Under the pieces are notes generated by a model, which was not told where the DNA came from, did no database searches, and worked only from the letters and a program-made list of their open reading frames with translations. DNA of 64,000 nt from Thereva unica (taxonomy: Eukaryota > Arthropoda > Insecta > Diptera > Therevidae), in assembly GCA_949987705.1 (NCBI GenBank), contig OX465281.1, forward strand, positions 6,240,001 through 6,304,000, read 5' to 3'. This document shows, piece by piece, positions 11,151 to 21,546 of the stretch. Both the position numbers and the translations under genes were made by a program. How positions within the stretch are numbered: the first letter of the stretch is position 1; every line of letters begins with the position of its first letter.

Positions 11151-11259
11151 GGGTGAATTCAAAAATTCAACACTGCCGCAACACTGCAGAATTCAGCAAT
11201 TAGAAGTCTGTAGCTGAATTCTGCAGTGTTGCGGCAGTGTTGAATTTTTGAATTCACCC
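11151..11259. mobile_element. Perfect foldback element, 47-bp arms
   Basis: Bases 11,151-11,197 are the exact reverse complement of 11,213-11,259 (47 of 47), with a 15-base loop. The ends are GGGTGAATTC and GAATTCACCC. CTT lies directly outside both ends, possibly a 3-bp target duplication. Perfect arms imply a very recent insertion or continuing arm correction. GGG...CCC ends with a 3-bp duplication suggest a PIF/Harbinger-type or foldback MITE; this is inference. Confidence 0.9.
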
Positions 11260-11589
11260 CTTATATCATGCACCCTTTCTCCTCCTCTCCTCTTTTCCCT
11301 ATATTATTTCTCCAGAGTTTATTCCGATTCGACTCTTGGATGTTCAGTTCATACCGAAAAAATGTGACTCAAGCATTCCCTCCAACTATCTCGCAATAAC
11401 AATTACCTCTATTCTTTTCAAAACCTTATGGGGCACCTAGAGTCTACAAGAAATTTGAAGCACAAAAAGTACCGCTTAGTCCCGCGGAGATCTTTTAGGG
11501 TGGGTGCCTGAGAGAACACCTCAACCAAAGTATATGTTCCGATTTAGTGGCCACCAAACTACGGTCCTGGATATCTCCATGACTTTTGG

Positions 11590-11680
11590 TAGGGCATTGA
11601 TCTGTTAGCTAAACCCAAGCCTATTGAACCACGGACCCCTGGTGTGGTAGTCGATGCCTTAAAGCCTGGGCTACCGAGGC
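11590..11680 (-). repeat. tRNA-like SINE head fragment
   Basis: On the minus strand CGGTAGCCCAGGC is followed by CGACTACCACACCAGGGGTC and CGTGGTTCAATAG, a B-box-like end. The layout matches the tRNA-like heads at 3.9 and 26.2 kb. No cloverleaf pairing is evident. About 330 bases on its left (11,260-11,590) hold nothing I recognise. Confidence 0.5.
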
Positions 11681-11714
11681 CGAGGCTGTTTCCGTCTAGT
11701 CAATCAAGATAATA

Positions 11715-11990
11715 TTGGATGGCGTCAAATCTCATCGCCACACCATCCCTGCCGGTGTCCCGCAGGGGTCAATTTTATCACCAGCTCTTTTTCTTCAAAC
11801 ATCATTTACTCTCGGTGTTTCCGATCTCCTACAGCATCCAAGAGTTCAAGAGCACGGTTCAAAGCCCTTCCGGGGTCCTCGTAAACTGAAACTACCTTTA
11901 TCCTTCGAGCGAAGTTTACTACAAGACCTTGTACTACGATGTAACCAACGACGAATCAGTAGTGCAAATGGTGACCCCTAACTTAGAACT
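11715..11990 (+). pseudogene. CR1/L2-like RT fragment (GVPQGSILSP box)
   Basis: An 88-codon open stretch starts MDGVKSHRHTIPAGVPQGSILSPALF, which matches the RT motif preceding the catalytic YADD in CR1/L2/Jockey-type non-LTR elements (family pattern: PAGVPQGSxLSPxLF). The rest, after ALF, no longer follows the family, and no ADD box is visible. It is a short relic next to a tRNA-like fragment. Which clade it came from cannot be decided from this piece. Confidence 0.75.
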
Positions 11991-11999
11991 GGCACTTCC

Positions 12000-13240
12000 A
12001 CGGCATCTAAAGGTAACCGGTTCATTGAATACGAGTGCCACCTGTCCATCAATCTTCTTAACTGCAATCTCTATTTAAGCGTGAGGAAAGCCCCACACCT
12101 ACTTAACAAATTCCATGTACAGTTCCACGCAATCAGCCCCATTTCTTTAGGCCATTTGTTCCCAAAAAAACATCCTTGAATCCTTGCTCAAGGCCAAAAA
12201 CCCATAAAAACACGCTTAAGCACTTCCACAATCGGCCAAGCACCAAAAAAATGGACAACACAAAATAATAAAAACTGAAATTTCGCCGAGCAGCGTCCAC
12301 CCACCGCTGATAACATATAAATCCCCAGATGCTCTACGCACGTAATAATAATAAAGGCCTTATTAACTCATTAATCCATTGTCACCTTCAAGGATACCAT
12401 CTGGCCGCAGCCCAATCCCTTCGAGATCATTATAGTGACACAAGTTCCACAGGACACATTATTCCCCAGATTCTACTATGTGCATAGTAGTAGTTGATGG
12501 ACATGAAAAAACCCAGGCCCCATTAGTGCTTTCGGGGGTGGCTTTATGTGTATTAATTCGTGTATAATCCAGCATCCCCCACCTCCCGCCCGCCCGCTTA
12601 CCAACCACATAATTCCAGCCTTAATGGATATGAGCCAAACATTGTGTCCTGATTTCCGTGCGTGTGGATGTACATGGTCCTTGCGCCTCTATATTTATTT
12701 TTATTTTATTTTTTTCCTGTACCAAAAACGAAGTGACTTCTACGTTTTTCCTGCCAGAACCCCCACCCCCACCCCGAATCCCTTTCTACAGGACCATTCT
12801 CATGCTGCTTGTTGACATTATAATAAATCATCAAGGATTCTTCCACTTAAGAGGAAGTTCCAATTGCCAGGATATATGGCAAGTCGGTGTGTGGCCCGAA
12901 AAAAAAGGAGAAAATACTAACCTTGAAGCAAAATCAAACCAGGCCTAAGTGGTTGTGTGCGTGTGTGTGTGTGGGGGTTTATGGAGATCGGTGGTGCTTA
13001 AGGAAGGAAAGGTACGAAAAATACGGAATATATGTGCGTACTCCTGGCTCCGGCAAAACAAGTGGATCGTCCTCGTGTGTCTAAGGATATTGTCTTACAT
13101 GAATTAGGATAATGTGTAATTGTTTCTCCTTTATGTTTGTTGTTTTTATATGTGTGGGGGGGGGGGGGAGGGGATATTTTATGCCAAATTTATTTTAGAC
13201 AATAACCAAGCTTCAAGCGTGAAATTAATCCTCAAGAAAA
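12000..13240. other. No recognised gene; simple repeats
   Basis: Unrecognised sequence with a GT run at about 12,955-12,975 and a G run of 13 near 13,156. Open frames here are proline-, lysine- or glycine-rich by composition only. Confidence 0.4.
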
Positions 13241-13248
13241 AAAAAGAT

Positions 13249-13761
13249 TCAAGCTTGAGGAAAGTTTTCGTATTTCCAGAGATGTGCCTCCCAGAAATTT
13301 TTAAATAAACCACAAAATTGGGTAAAATTGCAGGACAATAGTACAATATTCAGTGGGGTTAGTCTTAGCAATAGTAAGGATGTCTGGAATTTCGAGAAAT
13401 CATACTCAATGACTGCTGGTAGTAATAATACAGGATGTCTGTTATGCTTCAGGCCGATATATACAATTTGTATTGTAGTACGAGCTGTGTGTGGCATGGG
13501 ATTGTTCTGTTGGAACCACATGTCCTGTAGGTGCAAATGATTCAATTCGGCATGAACGTTATCGCCAGTAACTGTTACAGAATTGCCTTCAGCCCGTCTT
13601 AAGATACAGTTGGTATAAATGGCGCACCATTCAGTAGTGTTGGGTAGGACACGATTATAAAATGAGTTTGTAAGAGGTGCCTCTTTTTTATTTTGAGCCA
13701 GTACAATGTCATACTTCAAATGAGGCGAGGTTCTATTGTAATGCCAAAATGACACCAACAA
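13249..13761 (-). pseudogene. mariner-like transposase relic (catalytic core)
   Basis: An open minus-strand frame of 170 codons contains RRAEGNSVTVTGD (about residues 54-66) and HLQDMWFQQNNPMPHTARTT (about 77-96). These match the mariner transposase core, where family members read DMWFQQDGAxxHTA. The second catalytic Asp (QQDGA) is changed to Asn (QQNNP). About ten residues before it are deleted relative to the family. The third catalytic block, normally PPRSCDLTPLDYFLW, is decayed to LLLLRLTPLNIVLL, so that Asp is lost as well. The enzyme would cut and paste its own transposon at TA sites; this copy cannot. I did not find terminal inverted repeats around it. Confidence 0.85.
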
Positions 13762-14015
13762 ATTAAAAAAAGAAACAAAATAAATACCAACGAAGAGCTT
13801 GAATTTGATTCTAATATACCTTAAACTGCCTTAGGGTAAAAAGCTATGTCTCCAAAATGCTGCCTCAAAAAAAGTAAGAAATGTCTCTTCAGTACAAAAT
13901 TTCACTCTCTCGAAAAGTGTAAGAAATAGACATTCGCAGACTCGCTGGCACTGCGCCGGTCGTTTAACGCGTTCTTGCTAATCAGAAAGTGCGAGTGGCT
14001 CTTCTTCCTTAAAAT

Positions 14016-14545
14016 TTGATCTACGTCACGCCGTGTAACATTTTGGCCGCCATTCCATATTCCCATGTCGAGGGGGTTGTGAAGAAAATGGTAATCCGCC
14101 CTCTTGAGATGGCCGCCATGGGTCAAACGATATATGTATTGTGTATACTATATTGCTTATGGTGTTCTACTTATCATACCCTTTCGTTTGATACCCATGT
14201 CGAAGCGGTTGTGAAGAATTTTTCAATCCGCCCTCCTGAGATTGCCGCCATGGATCTAAAGGCATATTGAGTATACCAATTCTTGCATTGTCATCGGAGC
14301 TAAAGCTGTACGCAAAATTTCAGCATGATAGGATATTCAGAAGTATTTGTAAAATTGATTGCAAAATTTGTTCCGTGAAGAAACAGTAATCCGTCCTCTT
14401 GAGACGGCCGCCATGGATCTAACGGTATAATGAGTATACTATAGCATAGCCATCGGAGCTGAAGTTGTGTGCAAAATTTCTGAGTGATCGGGTAACCGGA
14501 AGTATTCAAAAAATCGATTGCAAGATATGTACCGGACAAACAGAC
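14016..14545 (-). repeat. Dispersed tandem-repeat family, about 128-bp unit (copy 1)
   Basis: About four partial units share GGCCGCCATG, CCGCCCTCTTGAGA, and a GTATACTATA-type segment. The same units in opposite orientation form the cleaner array at 38.0-38.6 kb. The right end runs into CGGACAAACAGACAGACAAG, a common ending of insect repeats. No protein-coding content. Confidence 0.75.
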
Positions 14546-14559
14546 AGACAAGAAAGCGA

Positions 14560-15060
14560 GCTAATAAAAACGTTTTAAAATATATTAAAGGATAAATTTA
14601 TACATATATCATATATTATTTTTGAGCCGGGACATCTGGCTCGTGTAAGTCTGGCCCAACTGTACCATTCAGTCACTCTATGAGGGCGTACTGGTCGTTA
14701 TCATATCATTAGTCATGGTATCATTTGAGAATTCTCAATGTCGCTTTAGCGGCCATTCTGTTTATCACCAAAGTCAGCCAAGTCGAAATGATTTTTTTAT
14801 CAAAATTGTTGATCGCCTATATACCGAGCTGTAAAGCCCATTGATGTTGCTCCAGAATAAATTGTTTCGGCTGTTATTTGTCAAATATGAACTGACAAAT
14901 GACAGTAAAATCAAAATGGTGGTCAAATAAAATCGACCTGAAACATAAAACGCACTCTGTACTAATAAAACGTCTCAACTGATCCGCCTTTTAGGACGAT
15001 TCGTACAATGCAAATGGTCTGCTTGCGATAGCTCGGTTAGAAGTGCATTGACGTCGTCCT
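14560..15060. other. No recognised gene
   Basis: AT-rich; nothing recognised. Confidence 0.4.
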
Positions 15061-15065
15061 CGATG

Positions 15066-15140
15066 TTAGTCAGTCGAGCCTGCGGGTTAAGACACTTGAC
15101 TATGATCCCCGAGGTCCATGGTTCGAATCCACTCCTCAAG
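15066..15140 (+). repeat. tRNA-like SINE head
   Basis: GCGGGTTAAGACACTTGAC is followed by CCCCGAGGTCCATGG and a perfect B box GGTTCGAATCC. Spacing resembles a tRNA but no acceptor stem forms, so I call it a tRNA-derived SINE head. Confidence 0.55.
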
Positions 15141-15149
15141 GCAATATCG

Positions 15150-15600
15150 CTCATCTTTCTATTTCTCCCACCTAGATCATTTTCTCCTATTTCATGTCTT
15201 CCTTTTCTCACATGTCATCGCCTTTAACCTTAATAAGCGTGGAAGCCATCTCCTTTTCAGTGGAATAAAAACCGCGTATTGACGTTGATATGGTACTCTA
15301 AATTTTGGTTTAAGCTTAAGACTTTCTCCGGTAAATGACGACGGCGTTAACTCAATATGGTTTAGGAGGTGTATGCTACTGGTCAAACGATTGTTTCTGC
15401 GCTATTCACAAGTTTCTGTAATATTAGGTTAGATTAGGTGTAGAGCGACCTAGTGCGCCAACGCCGCATGAGGTTGTAATACTCCTCCTATAGATGGGCT
15501 TTCTTGCTTTCTCCTACCAGCGCCACCACCTCGGGCATGTTGCTATTGTTGCTCCTCCATTATTGCGGTTTATGGCCTCCTCTACCACTACGATTTCGTA
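15150..15600. other. No recognised gene
   Basis: Unrecognised sequence between the tRNA-like head and the first MITE. Confidence 0.35.
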
Positions 15601-15606
15601 GTTTAT

Positions 15607-15808
15607 GGCCCTTGTGCTGAAAGTCGAGTCGTGACAAGTTTTTTGAGTTGAAGAAAATGACGTTTCAGTCGAATTGCGATTTTCAGCATAGGGGGCTAAA
15701 CTCGAACTTAGCACTTCCATTCTAGGCCGCTATGCTGAAAATCATTATTCGATTGTCACTTTCTTCGACTCAAAATGACATCACGACTCGACATTTAGCA
15801 CAGGGGCC
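15607..15808. mobile_element. Palindromic MITE of the CTGAAAGTCGAGTCGT family, copy 1
   Basis: The left arm starts GGCCCTTGTGCTGAAAGTCG and the right arm ends TTTAGCACAGGGGCC. Inverted arms of about 85 bp flank a loop with AACTTAGCACTTCC. Each arm is itself a weak inverted repeat. The left end is preceded by TA (plus one changed base) and the right end is followed by TA, which suggests TA target duplication and hence a Tc1/mariner-type non-autonomous element. No ORF of its own. Confidence 0.8.
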
Positions 15809-15831
15809 TATTTCTCATTTTTCTAAATCTA

Positions 15832-16025
15832 GGGCCTCTTTGCTGAAAGTCGAGTCGTCACGACACGATACGTCTTTTGAATTGAAGAAAGTGACGTTTC
15901 AGTCAAATGACAATTTGGTCTAAGCTCAACTTAGCATTTCCACTCGTGCTGAAAGTCGTAATTCGACTGAAACGTCACTTCAACGACTTGTCACGAAACA
16001 CGACTTGCCTTTCAGCTCAGGGGCC
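15832..16025. mobile_element. Palindromic MITE of the CTGAAAGTCGAGTCGT family, copy 2
   Basis: Same architecture as the copy 24 bp to the left: GCTGAAAGTCGAGTCGTCAC near the left end, loop CTCAACTTAGCATTTCCAC, right end CTTTCAGCTCAGGGGCC. It is flanked by TA on both sides (CTA | GGGCC ... GGGCC | TAG). Further partial copies lie at 31.7 and 40.1 kb. Confidence 0.8.
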
Positions 16026-16395
16026 TAGTACTAATGGAAGTAGAAGTATAACTTTCACCATCATGGACTTCTGGTTGTGAAGCTCTTTCGCCTGCTACTT
16101 CATTATGTTCTTGGTGTGCTGGGAGCAATGTATCATCAAAAATTTCTTCAAAACCTTGTTAGAGCATCAGTAAAGTTATCCGAGTCGAATTTTTAGGGGT
16201 GCAAATGAGGCCCCTACGAGGCTAGCGACACTGTCTCGTGTAGGCTGTCCTGTTGGTTGTCATATAGGGTCCAGAAGGGGCTTCTAACGCCTCGACCCAT
16301 TAACTACCAGATCTCGATTGACAAAAAGAGACTGAAGAATTTGAGATTTTCGTTGTGGATATGCGAGAAATAATTGCGGCGGTGTTTATATTTCT
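16026..16395. other. No recognised gene
   Basis: Unrecognised sequence between the MITE pair and the 5S-like head. Confidence 0.35.
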
Positions 16396-16397
16396 AA

Positions 16398-16490
16398 ACG
16401 TCGTTTTACCAAATGGTCCCCCAACTGAGTACTAACCACGTCCAATGCTGCTTGACCTCTGCAATGGAAGGAATACTGAGTATATGTACC
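16398..16490 (-). mobile_element. 5S rRNA-derived SINE head, copy 2 (short)
   Basis: Minus-strand sequence contains AAGCAGCATTGGACGTGG, TTAGTACTCAGTTGGGGGA and CCATTTGG, aligning with the 3' two-thirds of 5S rRNA and with copies 1 and 3. The non-5S body of the other two copies is not clearly visible beyond 16,398, so this copy may be truncated. It abuts an RNase H relic on its right. Confidence 0.75.
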
Positions 16491-16494
16491 TTGA

Positions 16495-17080
16495 TCTTAT
16501 TGCAGGATTCTTAAGTTGTGCAGGTGTAATTATCGCCTTCTGTTTCTCATGGTCCTGTATGCCCACCAGCTTGAGTTGTAGTGACCGTATTACTAGATGA
16601 CGCCTGTTGATGTCTGCTGCAATACTTTGGGTGTCTTCAACGCGCGGCGGGACTAGAGCTACGGCCTGTCTCTGTTGGCCACTGCTATCAAAACTCACCG
16701 CTTGGCTAGATAGCCGGCTTTCCATTTTCCATCTGTGTTCCTATGTCCGGGACAGAGTCACGTTATGCTTTCTACCAAGACTACCTAGCTCTGCTCGGCG
16801 TCGCTCCCTAAGCTTGGAGCGCATCATTACTGAACCCAGAGCTTTTATAGAGGCTGGGCTATCTATGAAAATTTCAATGCTACCTCCTTGTTTAGGTCCA
16901 ATATTCATTGTGTGGCCTTCAGGATGGCCAGCACCCCCGCTTGAAGGATACAATCGGAGAAGAACTTCTATGGTTTCTGAATGAAAACTGAATTCAAGTA
17001 GTTTTCTCAGGCTTCTTTTGATTCCTGTAGAGATCAGAATAAGTGACAGGCAGGCAAGCAGAACATGACTCATGTAGGCT
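16495..17080 (-). pseudogene. LOA/R1-like retrotransposon relic, RNase H domain
   Basis: The minus-strand frame at 16,741-17,073 ends with GGSIEIFIDSPASIKALGSV, then SKLRERRRAELGSLGRKHNV, then TLSRT. This matches the RNase H segment of LOA/R1/Outcast elements (family pattern: DSQAAIKAL ... SKL ... LxxLxxxHxVxLxWVPGH). The frame is lost just where the WVPGH motif should start. The remaining sequence down to about 16,495 is open in short pieces only. The middle part before GGSIEIF is not conserved. Non-functional. It has the same orientation as the neighbouring 5S-like head, but they are probably separate insertions. Confidence 0.7.
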
Positions 17081-17084
17081 GATG

Positions 17085-18330
17085 ATAACTAAAGACCCTT
17101 CACGCTCACAAAAGTTAAATCTATTGTGCTGACGCTCGGTAGTAGATACAAGATCTTGGCTTACCTTGGTCCGCTACGACTAGAAATCGAGTTTTTATTT
17201 TTGACCTGTAACCCGAATTATGAGTCGCACACTCCTCTTTTTTTTATAGAAACAAAGTTTCGCTCTCTTCACACTCTTATCACATCCAGCTCATAAACAA
17301 CCCCTATAAAACCGCGACAATACCCCTAAAAATCCTTGCGCAAAATTAAAACCATAAAACATAAAAACCAAAAAAAAAAAACAGATTAAAACGTCCCCAT
17401 ACACACACAAAGCCACACCCAAGGACAACGACCAATGGAATTTTTTTTAACAATGGCATAGAGCATCCCCCAAGGATCTACCCTCAAGGCTCCGACTATA
17501 TTTTAGTTTGCATTTAATTTATCGAATGTGTTCTACGGGGTGTGCACCGTGCCCGCCCTATGCCACATACACCACCACCACCACCTCCGACCACCGCCCC
17601 GAAAACATTCTCTCTCTAAATCGAGAGACAAATTAAATTACGTAAATTATAACGGACACAGGTGTTCTGGTAATATGTAGTTAATGATACTATTAATAGC
17701 TGTAATTCCGCCCGTAAATATATACACAATTCGACTGTTCACCGGCGACGTCTGCATCTGCGGCGGAGCAGCGCTTAGATTATGGTAAACATGGATCTTC
17801 GAGGCTTTAGTAGTTTATTGCTTTTGGATTTCACCTGGATTACGGGAAACTATTAATTAAGGTGAAAATGGATATTGCGGTATGTTTTTACGTATGCGGA
17901 CGTATTTGTATTCAGTTTTTATTTTCAGAAAAGTTCTGGAAGATAAATATGTTTGGGAAAGGTGTTGATGTGTGTGTTTTTTTGTACCTTGATGTATAAT
18001 TAACGCAATTGAGAGTTGTATAGAAAAAATGGATTAGTTCTTGTTCTTTCCACAATTGTAGAGGCTCCCGAATTTATTCCAAAATAATTAAAAATAAGGA
18101 AAAAATCGATTCGTTGTATCCATCTTTCAATTTCGTAGAAATAATAGTTCCCTCCGTTGTAATCACAAAGTCTAAAACATTGAGGGACATAAACAACAAC
18201 GAGTATAACCCTTATCCGAGATTTTGTCATAAACATCAATCAAGATTATCTTCTCTAGATAAAATCCAATATAAAGAATTTACATTGTCAGTTATTGTTT
18301 GCTGACAGTCCATCTGCGGGCTATGGTGTA
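17085..18330. other. No recognised gene
   Basis: AT-rich, low-complexity in places (A-run near 17,370, CACCAC repeats near 17,570). Short open frames at 18,000-18,300 on both strands show no motif. Confidence 0.45.
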
Positions 18331-18334
18331 CGAA

Positions 18335-18566
18335 TCCTTTGTTTGGCGGCGCATGGTGACTAAGCAATCCACTAAATCAGGATGGAGAACAACCGTATTC
18401 AAAAACTGCTCATGGTAGCAGAAATTTCGAGGAATAGACAGAGCCAGAAGGAAATGTGTAGACTCTGATACAGCTGACTCTGAGGGAGCATCAAACTTAG
18501 AGAAATGCCCTAGAGGAGACCAAGGCTCGTTTTGGACTGTAGTGTCATTGGATGGATGAATGATCT
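18335..18566 (+). pseudogene. Decayed RTE-like C-terminal tail
   Basis: DNA-level similarity to 300-540 is clear: ATCAGGATGGAGAACAACCG, CAGAAATTTCGAGGAATAG, GAGAAATGCCCTAGAGGAGA, and the terminal CATTGGATGGATG. Deletions of tens of bases and several frameshifts separate it from the open copy at the window start. It marks an older insertion of the same family, in the same orientation. Confidence 0.85.
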
Positions 18567-18740
18567 CGTTGTTTAGCGTGACCCTGCGCGAACAGATTAG
18601 TATAAGATAAATCTTCTTGCAGGCTACTTTTAGAAGCAATTTGGGTGAAAATTTTGTAGCCGCTCTAGTACAATAAGATAGACTGGAGGCTCTGGTAATT
18701 TTAGACCTAACACCTCATTTAAGATGAAATATAGGCAATA

Positions 18741-20420
18741 CTAGCATAAAACCCGCGTGCCTTGCAACGCCTTTAAATAAAAACTGTTTATTATGGCAAT
18801 GTTTTCCTTTAAAAAAAAAAACAAACAAAAAAGTCAACTGTAATTATCCCTAAAAAGGGTTTATTATAGTGCATTTTTTTTAATAAATATGGTAAACATA
18901 CGCAGGTATATCACCTCTGCTCAACAAATCTGCAAGTTTTGAAGCAGAGATTCGCATGTATATATGTCATCAAGAGAAGTGACATTTTAGGGTTTGACGA
19001 ACGTTCGTTAAGTTTGTTCGCCTATTTACGTGGGTGCAAGAAATTATGAAGCAATCACAAATGAATATTAAAAAAAGTGAATTTCGAGTCATTCATTTCT
19101 ACTTGATTATAGGGATGCACTGTCAAAATTTCAGTCCTTCAGCTTCAGAGATTTGGGTTAACCCCATTTCATCCCCTTAGGGGATGAATTTCGAGTAATC
19201 GCCTCTTAGTGGATGTCCACGTCATTATAGGGATGCACTGTCCAAGTTTCAGCCCTATAGCTCCAGTAGTTTTGTAACCCCATTTCACCCCTTTAGGGGA
19301 TGAATTTCGAAAAATCGCTTCTTAGTGAATGTCCACCTCATTATAGAGATGCACTGTCAAAAATTTCAGCCGTTTAGCTCCAGCGGTTTGGGTTAACCCC
19401 ATTTAACCCCCTTAGGGGATAAATTTCAAAAAATCGCTCCTAAGTGAATGTCCACGTCATTACAGTGATGCACGGTCAAAATTAAAGCCCTTCAGCTTCA
19501 GCGGTGTGGGTTAACCCTATTTCACCCCCTTAGGGGATGAATTTCGCAAAATCGCTACTTAGTGGATGTCCACGTCATTAAGGGGATGCACTGTCAAAAT
19601 TTCAGCGTTATAGCTCCAGCGGTTTGGGTAAACCCCATTTCACCCCCTTAGGGGATGAATTTCGAAAAATCGCTTTATAGTGGATGTCCACGCCATTATA
19701 GGGATGCACTGTCCAAATTTCAGCCCTATAGCTCCAGTAGTTTGGTAACCCCATTTCACCCCTTTAGGGGATGAATTTCGAAAAATCGCTTTTTAGTGGA
19801 TGTCCACGTCATTATAGGGACGCACTGTCAAAATTTCAGCCCTGTAGTTTCAGCGGTTTTGGGTTGACCCCATTTCACCCCCTTAGGGGATGAATTTCGA
19901 AAAATCGTTTTTTAGTGGATGTCCACGCCATTATAGGGATGCACTGTCAAAATTTCAGCCCTATAGCTCCAGCGGTTTTGGGTTGACCCCATTTAGCTTT
20001 AGCTGTTTGGAAAAACCCCATTTCAACCCCTTAGGGGATGAATTTCGAGAAATCGCTTCTTAGTGGATGTCCACGTCATTATAGGGATGCACTGTCAAAA
20101 TTTCAGCCTTATAGCTCCAGCGGTTTTGAGTTGACCCCATTTCACCCCTTAGGGGATGAATTTCGAAAAATCGCTAGGGATGCACTGTCAAAATTTCAGC
20201 CCTTTAGCTCTAGCGGTTTAGGTTGTGCGTTGTCTGTCAGTCAGTTACTTTTTATACAATAAAAAAAAAGTAAAGAAAAAATATCCCCTTACTACTTATT
20301 GAACCCCATTTCACCCCCTTCAACCCTTTTTTTCTCCATAAAAAGTAGCCTATGTCCGTCTCCAAGGTCTGAACAGACAGACAGACAGAGTTACTTTCGT
20401 ATTTATAATATTAGTAAGGA
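18741..20420 (-). mobile_element. Non-autonomous Helitron with internal 118-bp array, copy 1
   Basis: Read on the minus strand it starts TCCTTACTAATATTATAAAT and ends CTAG at 18,741-18,744, with A before the 5' TC and T after the CTAG, the A|T insertion rule of Helitrons. About ten bases before CTAG is a hairpin (GCGTTGC AAG GCACGC). Between the ends are about nine units of about 118 bp, each with TTCATCCCCTTAGGGGATGAA-type palindromes and a GTGGATGTCCACGTCATTA segment. No Rep or helicase is encoded, so it depends on enzymes from elsewhere. A second copy in opposite orientation lies at 44,760-46,908. Confidence 0.9.
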
Positions 20421-20539
20421 TTTTGAAACTATCGTTAGACCTAGACGTTATAGAAGTTAGCGCTGTATAGAATATAGAGTCTGGTAATAAGTTACGGAAA
20501 ATAGAAAGAGAGAAGAATGAGAGATAACAAACTTATTGC

Positions 20540-20835
20540 CTTCAAAAGCTTTTTAACAGGTCTAATGACTGCTTTGACAGATTTTGAAATAATCTAGTTT
20601 TCGACAGGCTTGTTAACTGCTTTAACTAGCTTTTGACAGGCCTGTTAACAGCTTTGACTAGATTTCGACAGGTCTCTTGACTGCTTTAATTAGTTCTCCT
20701 CCGATCTGTTAACTGCTTTTATTATTTTTAATAGGTCTGATAACTTCTTTAGCTATCTTTCGACTGTTAAGAGCTTTAACTAGCTTTCGACAGGCTTATT
20801 GACAGCTTTAACTAGTTTTCGCCTATTAACCAACG
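20540..20835. repeat. Degenerate tandem repeat, unit about 40 bp
   Basis: Repeated variants of TTTCGACAGGCCTGTTAAC and GCTTTAACTAG, seven or so units with substitutions and small deletions. Not coding. The 120 bases before it (20,421-20,540) are unrecognised. Confidence 0.7.
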
Positions 20836-20899
20836 CCTATTCAACAACCCAGTTAAAAAGCAATAGATGACAAAATTCGCAGTCAGTGAGTGAGTCCTC

Positions 20900-21222
20900 A
20901 TGTTTATACTATTGTGTCGGAAGTATTTATGAACTTGTACAACATGCTAGAGATCCAACGAAGATTTCATCGTGATCTGCTTGGGCACTACATAAACCAA
21001 TTCGTACCTATGCCATCCTCCGAGACTCCTTTGAACTCAGTTTTGACAAGGGACTTGAATTTGCATGTTTTCAAGGTTTAATTGACTCAGGAACTGAAGC
21101 CTACGAACCATTTAAAGGGTCACCTTTACGCCGTGGATGTTAACTTTACACCAAAAATCATGTTCAGCGATGAGGCCCAGTTTTGTTTCGATGGATTTAA
21201 TAAGCAGAATTGTCGGATCTGA
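20900..21222 (+). pseudogene. mariner-like transposase relic (helix-turn-helix to first Asp)
   Basis: A frame beginning near 20,935 reads MLEIQRRFHRD, VLTRDLNLHVFKV, then, after one stop, LTQELKPTNHLKG, and KIMFSDEAQFCFDGF with NKQNCRI (to 21,221). These match mariner-type transposases in order: DNA-binding helices, the LTQELKP linker, and the first catalytic Asp in FSDEAHF with the following VNKQNCR. About 20 residues between LKG and PKIMF are deleted. Nothing resembling the second and third catalytic blocks follows. It is a separate insertion from the relic at 13.3 kb, on the opposite strand, and the two keep complementary parts. Confidence 0.9.
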
Positions 21223-21546
21223 TGAGATCAGTTCAGCCCAAATCGAGCCTTGGTCCCCTTCAGGGCCTGTACTCCCAAAGGCGAAACGAAACAAAAACGA
21301 AACCATTTTGTCAAAATGCTACCTGGCAAGACGATATCGTCTCGTTTTCGTTTAGAGAAACGATGACTATTTGTAATCATCTTCGGTTAGAGGTAGACCC
21401 AACTTTCGCCGGAAGGATAGCGTAGATCAGGACGCTCAGAGCGAAATGCCAAAACTGAATAACATCGGCTCAGATTCAAGTCCGATGGAGAAAACAGTTG
21501 CGAGACGCCAGGATCGGATTCCGATTGTAGATCTGTTAAATAATAA

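Noticed and set aside
15066..15140. Functional tRNA gene
   Set aside because: The B box is perfect but no acceptor or anticodon stem can be formed.
21112..21306. Minus-strand 64-codon frame MVSFLFRFAFG
   Set aside because: Shadow of the mariner relic, whose plus-strand frame carries the family motifs.
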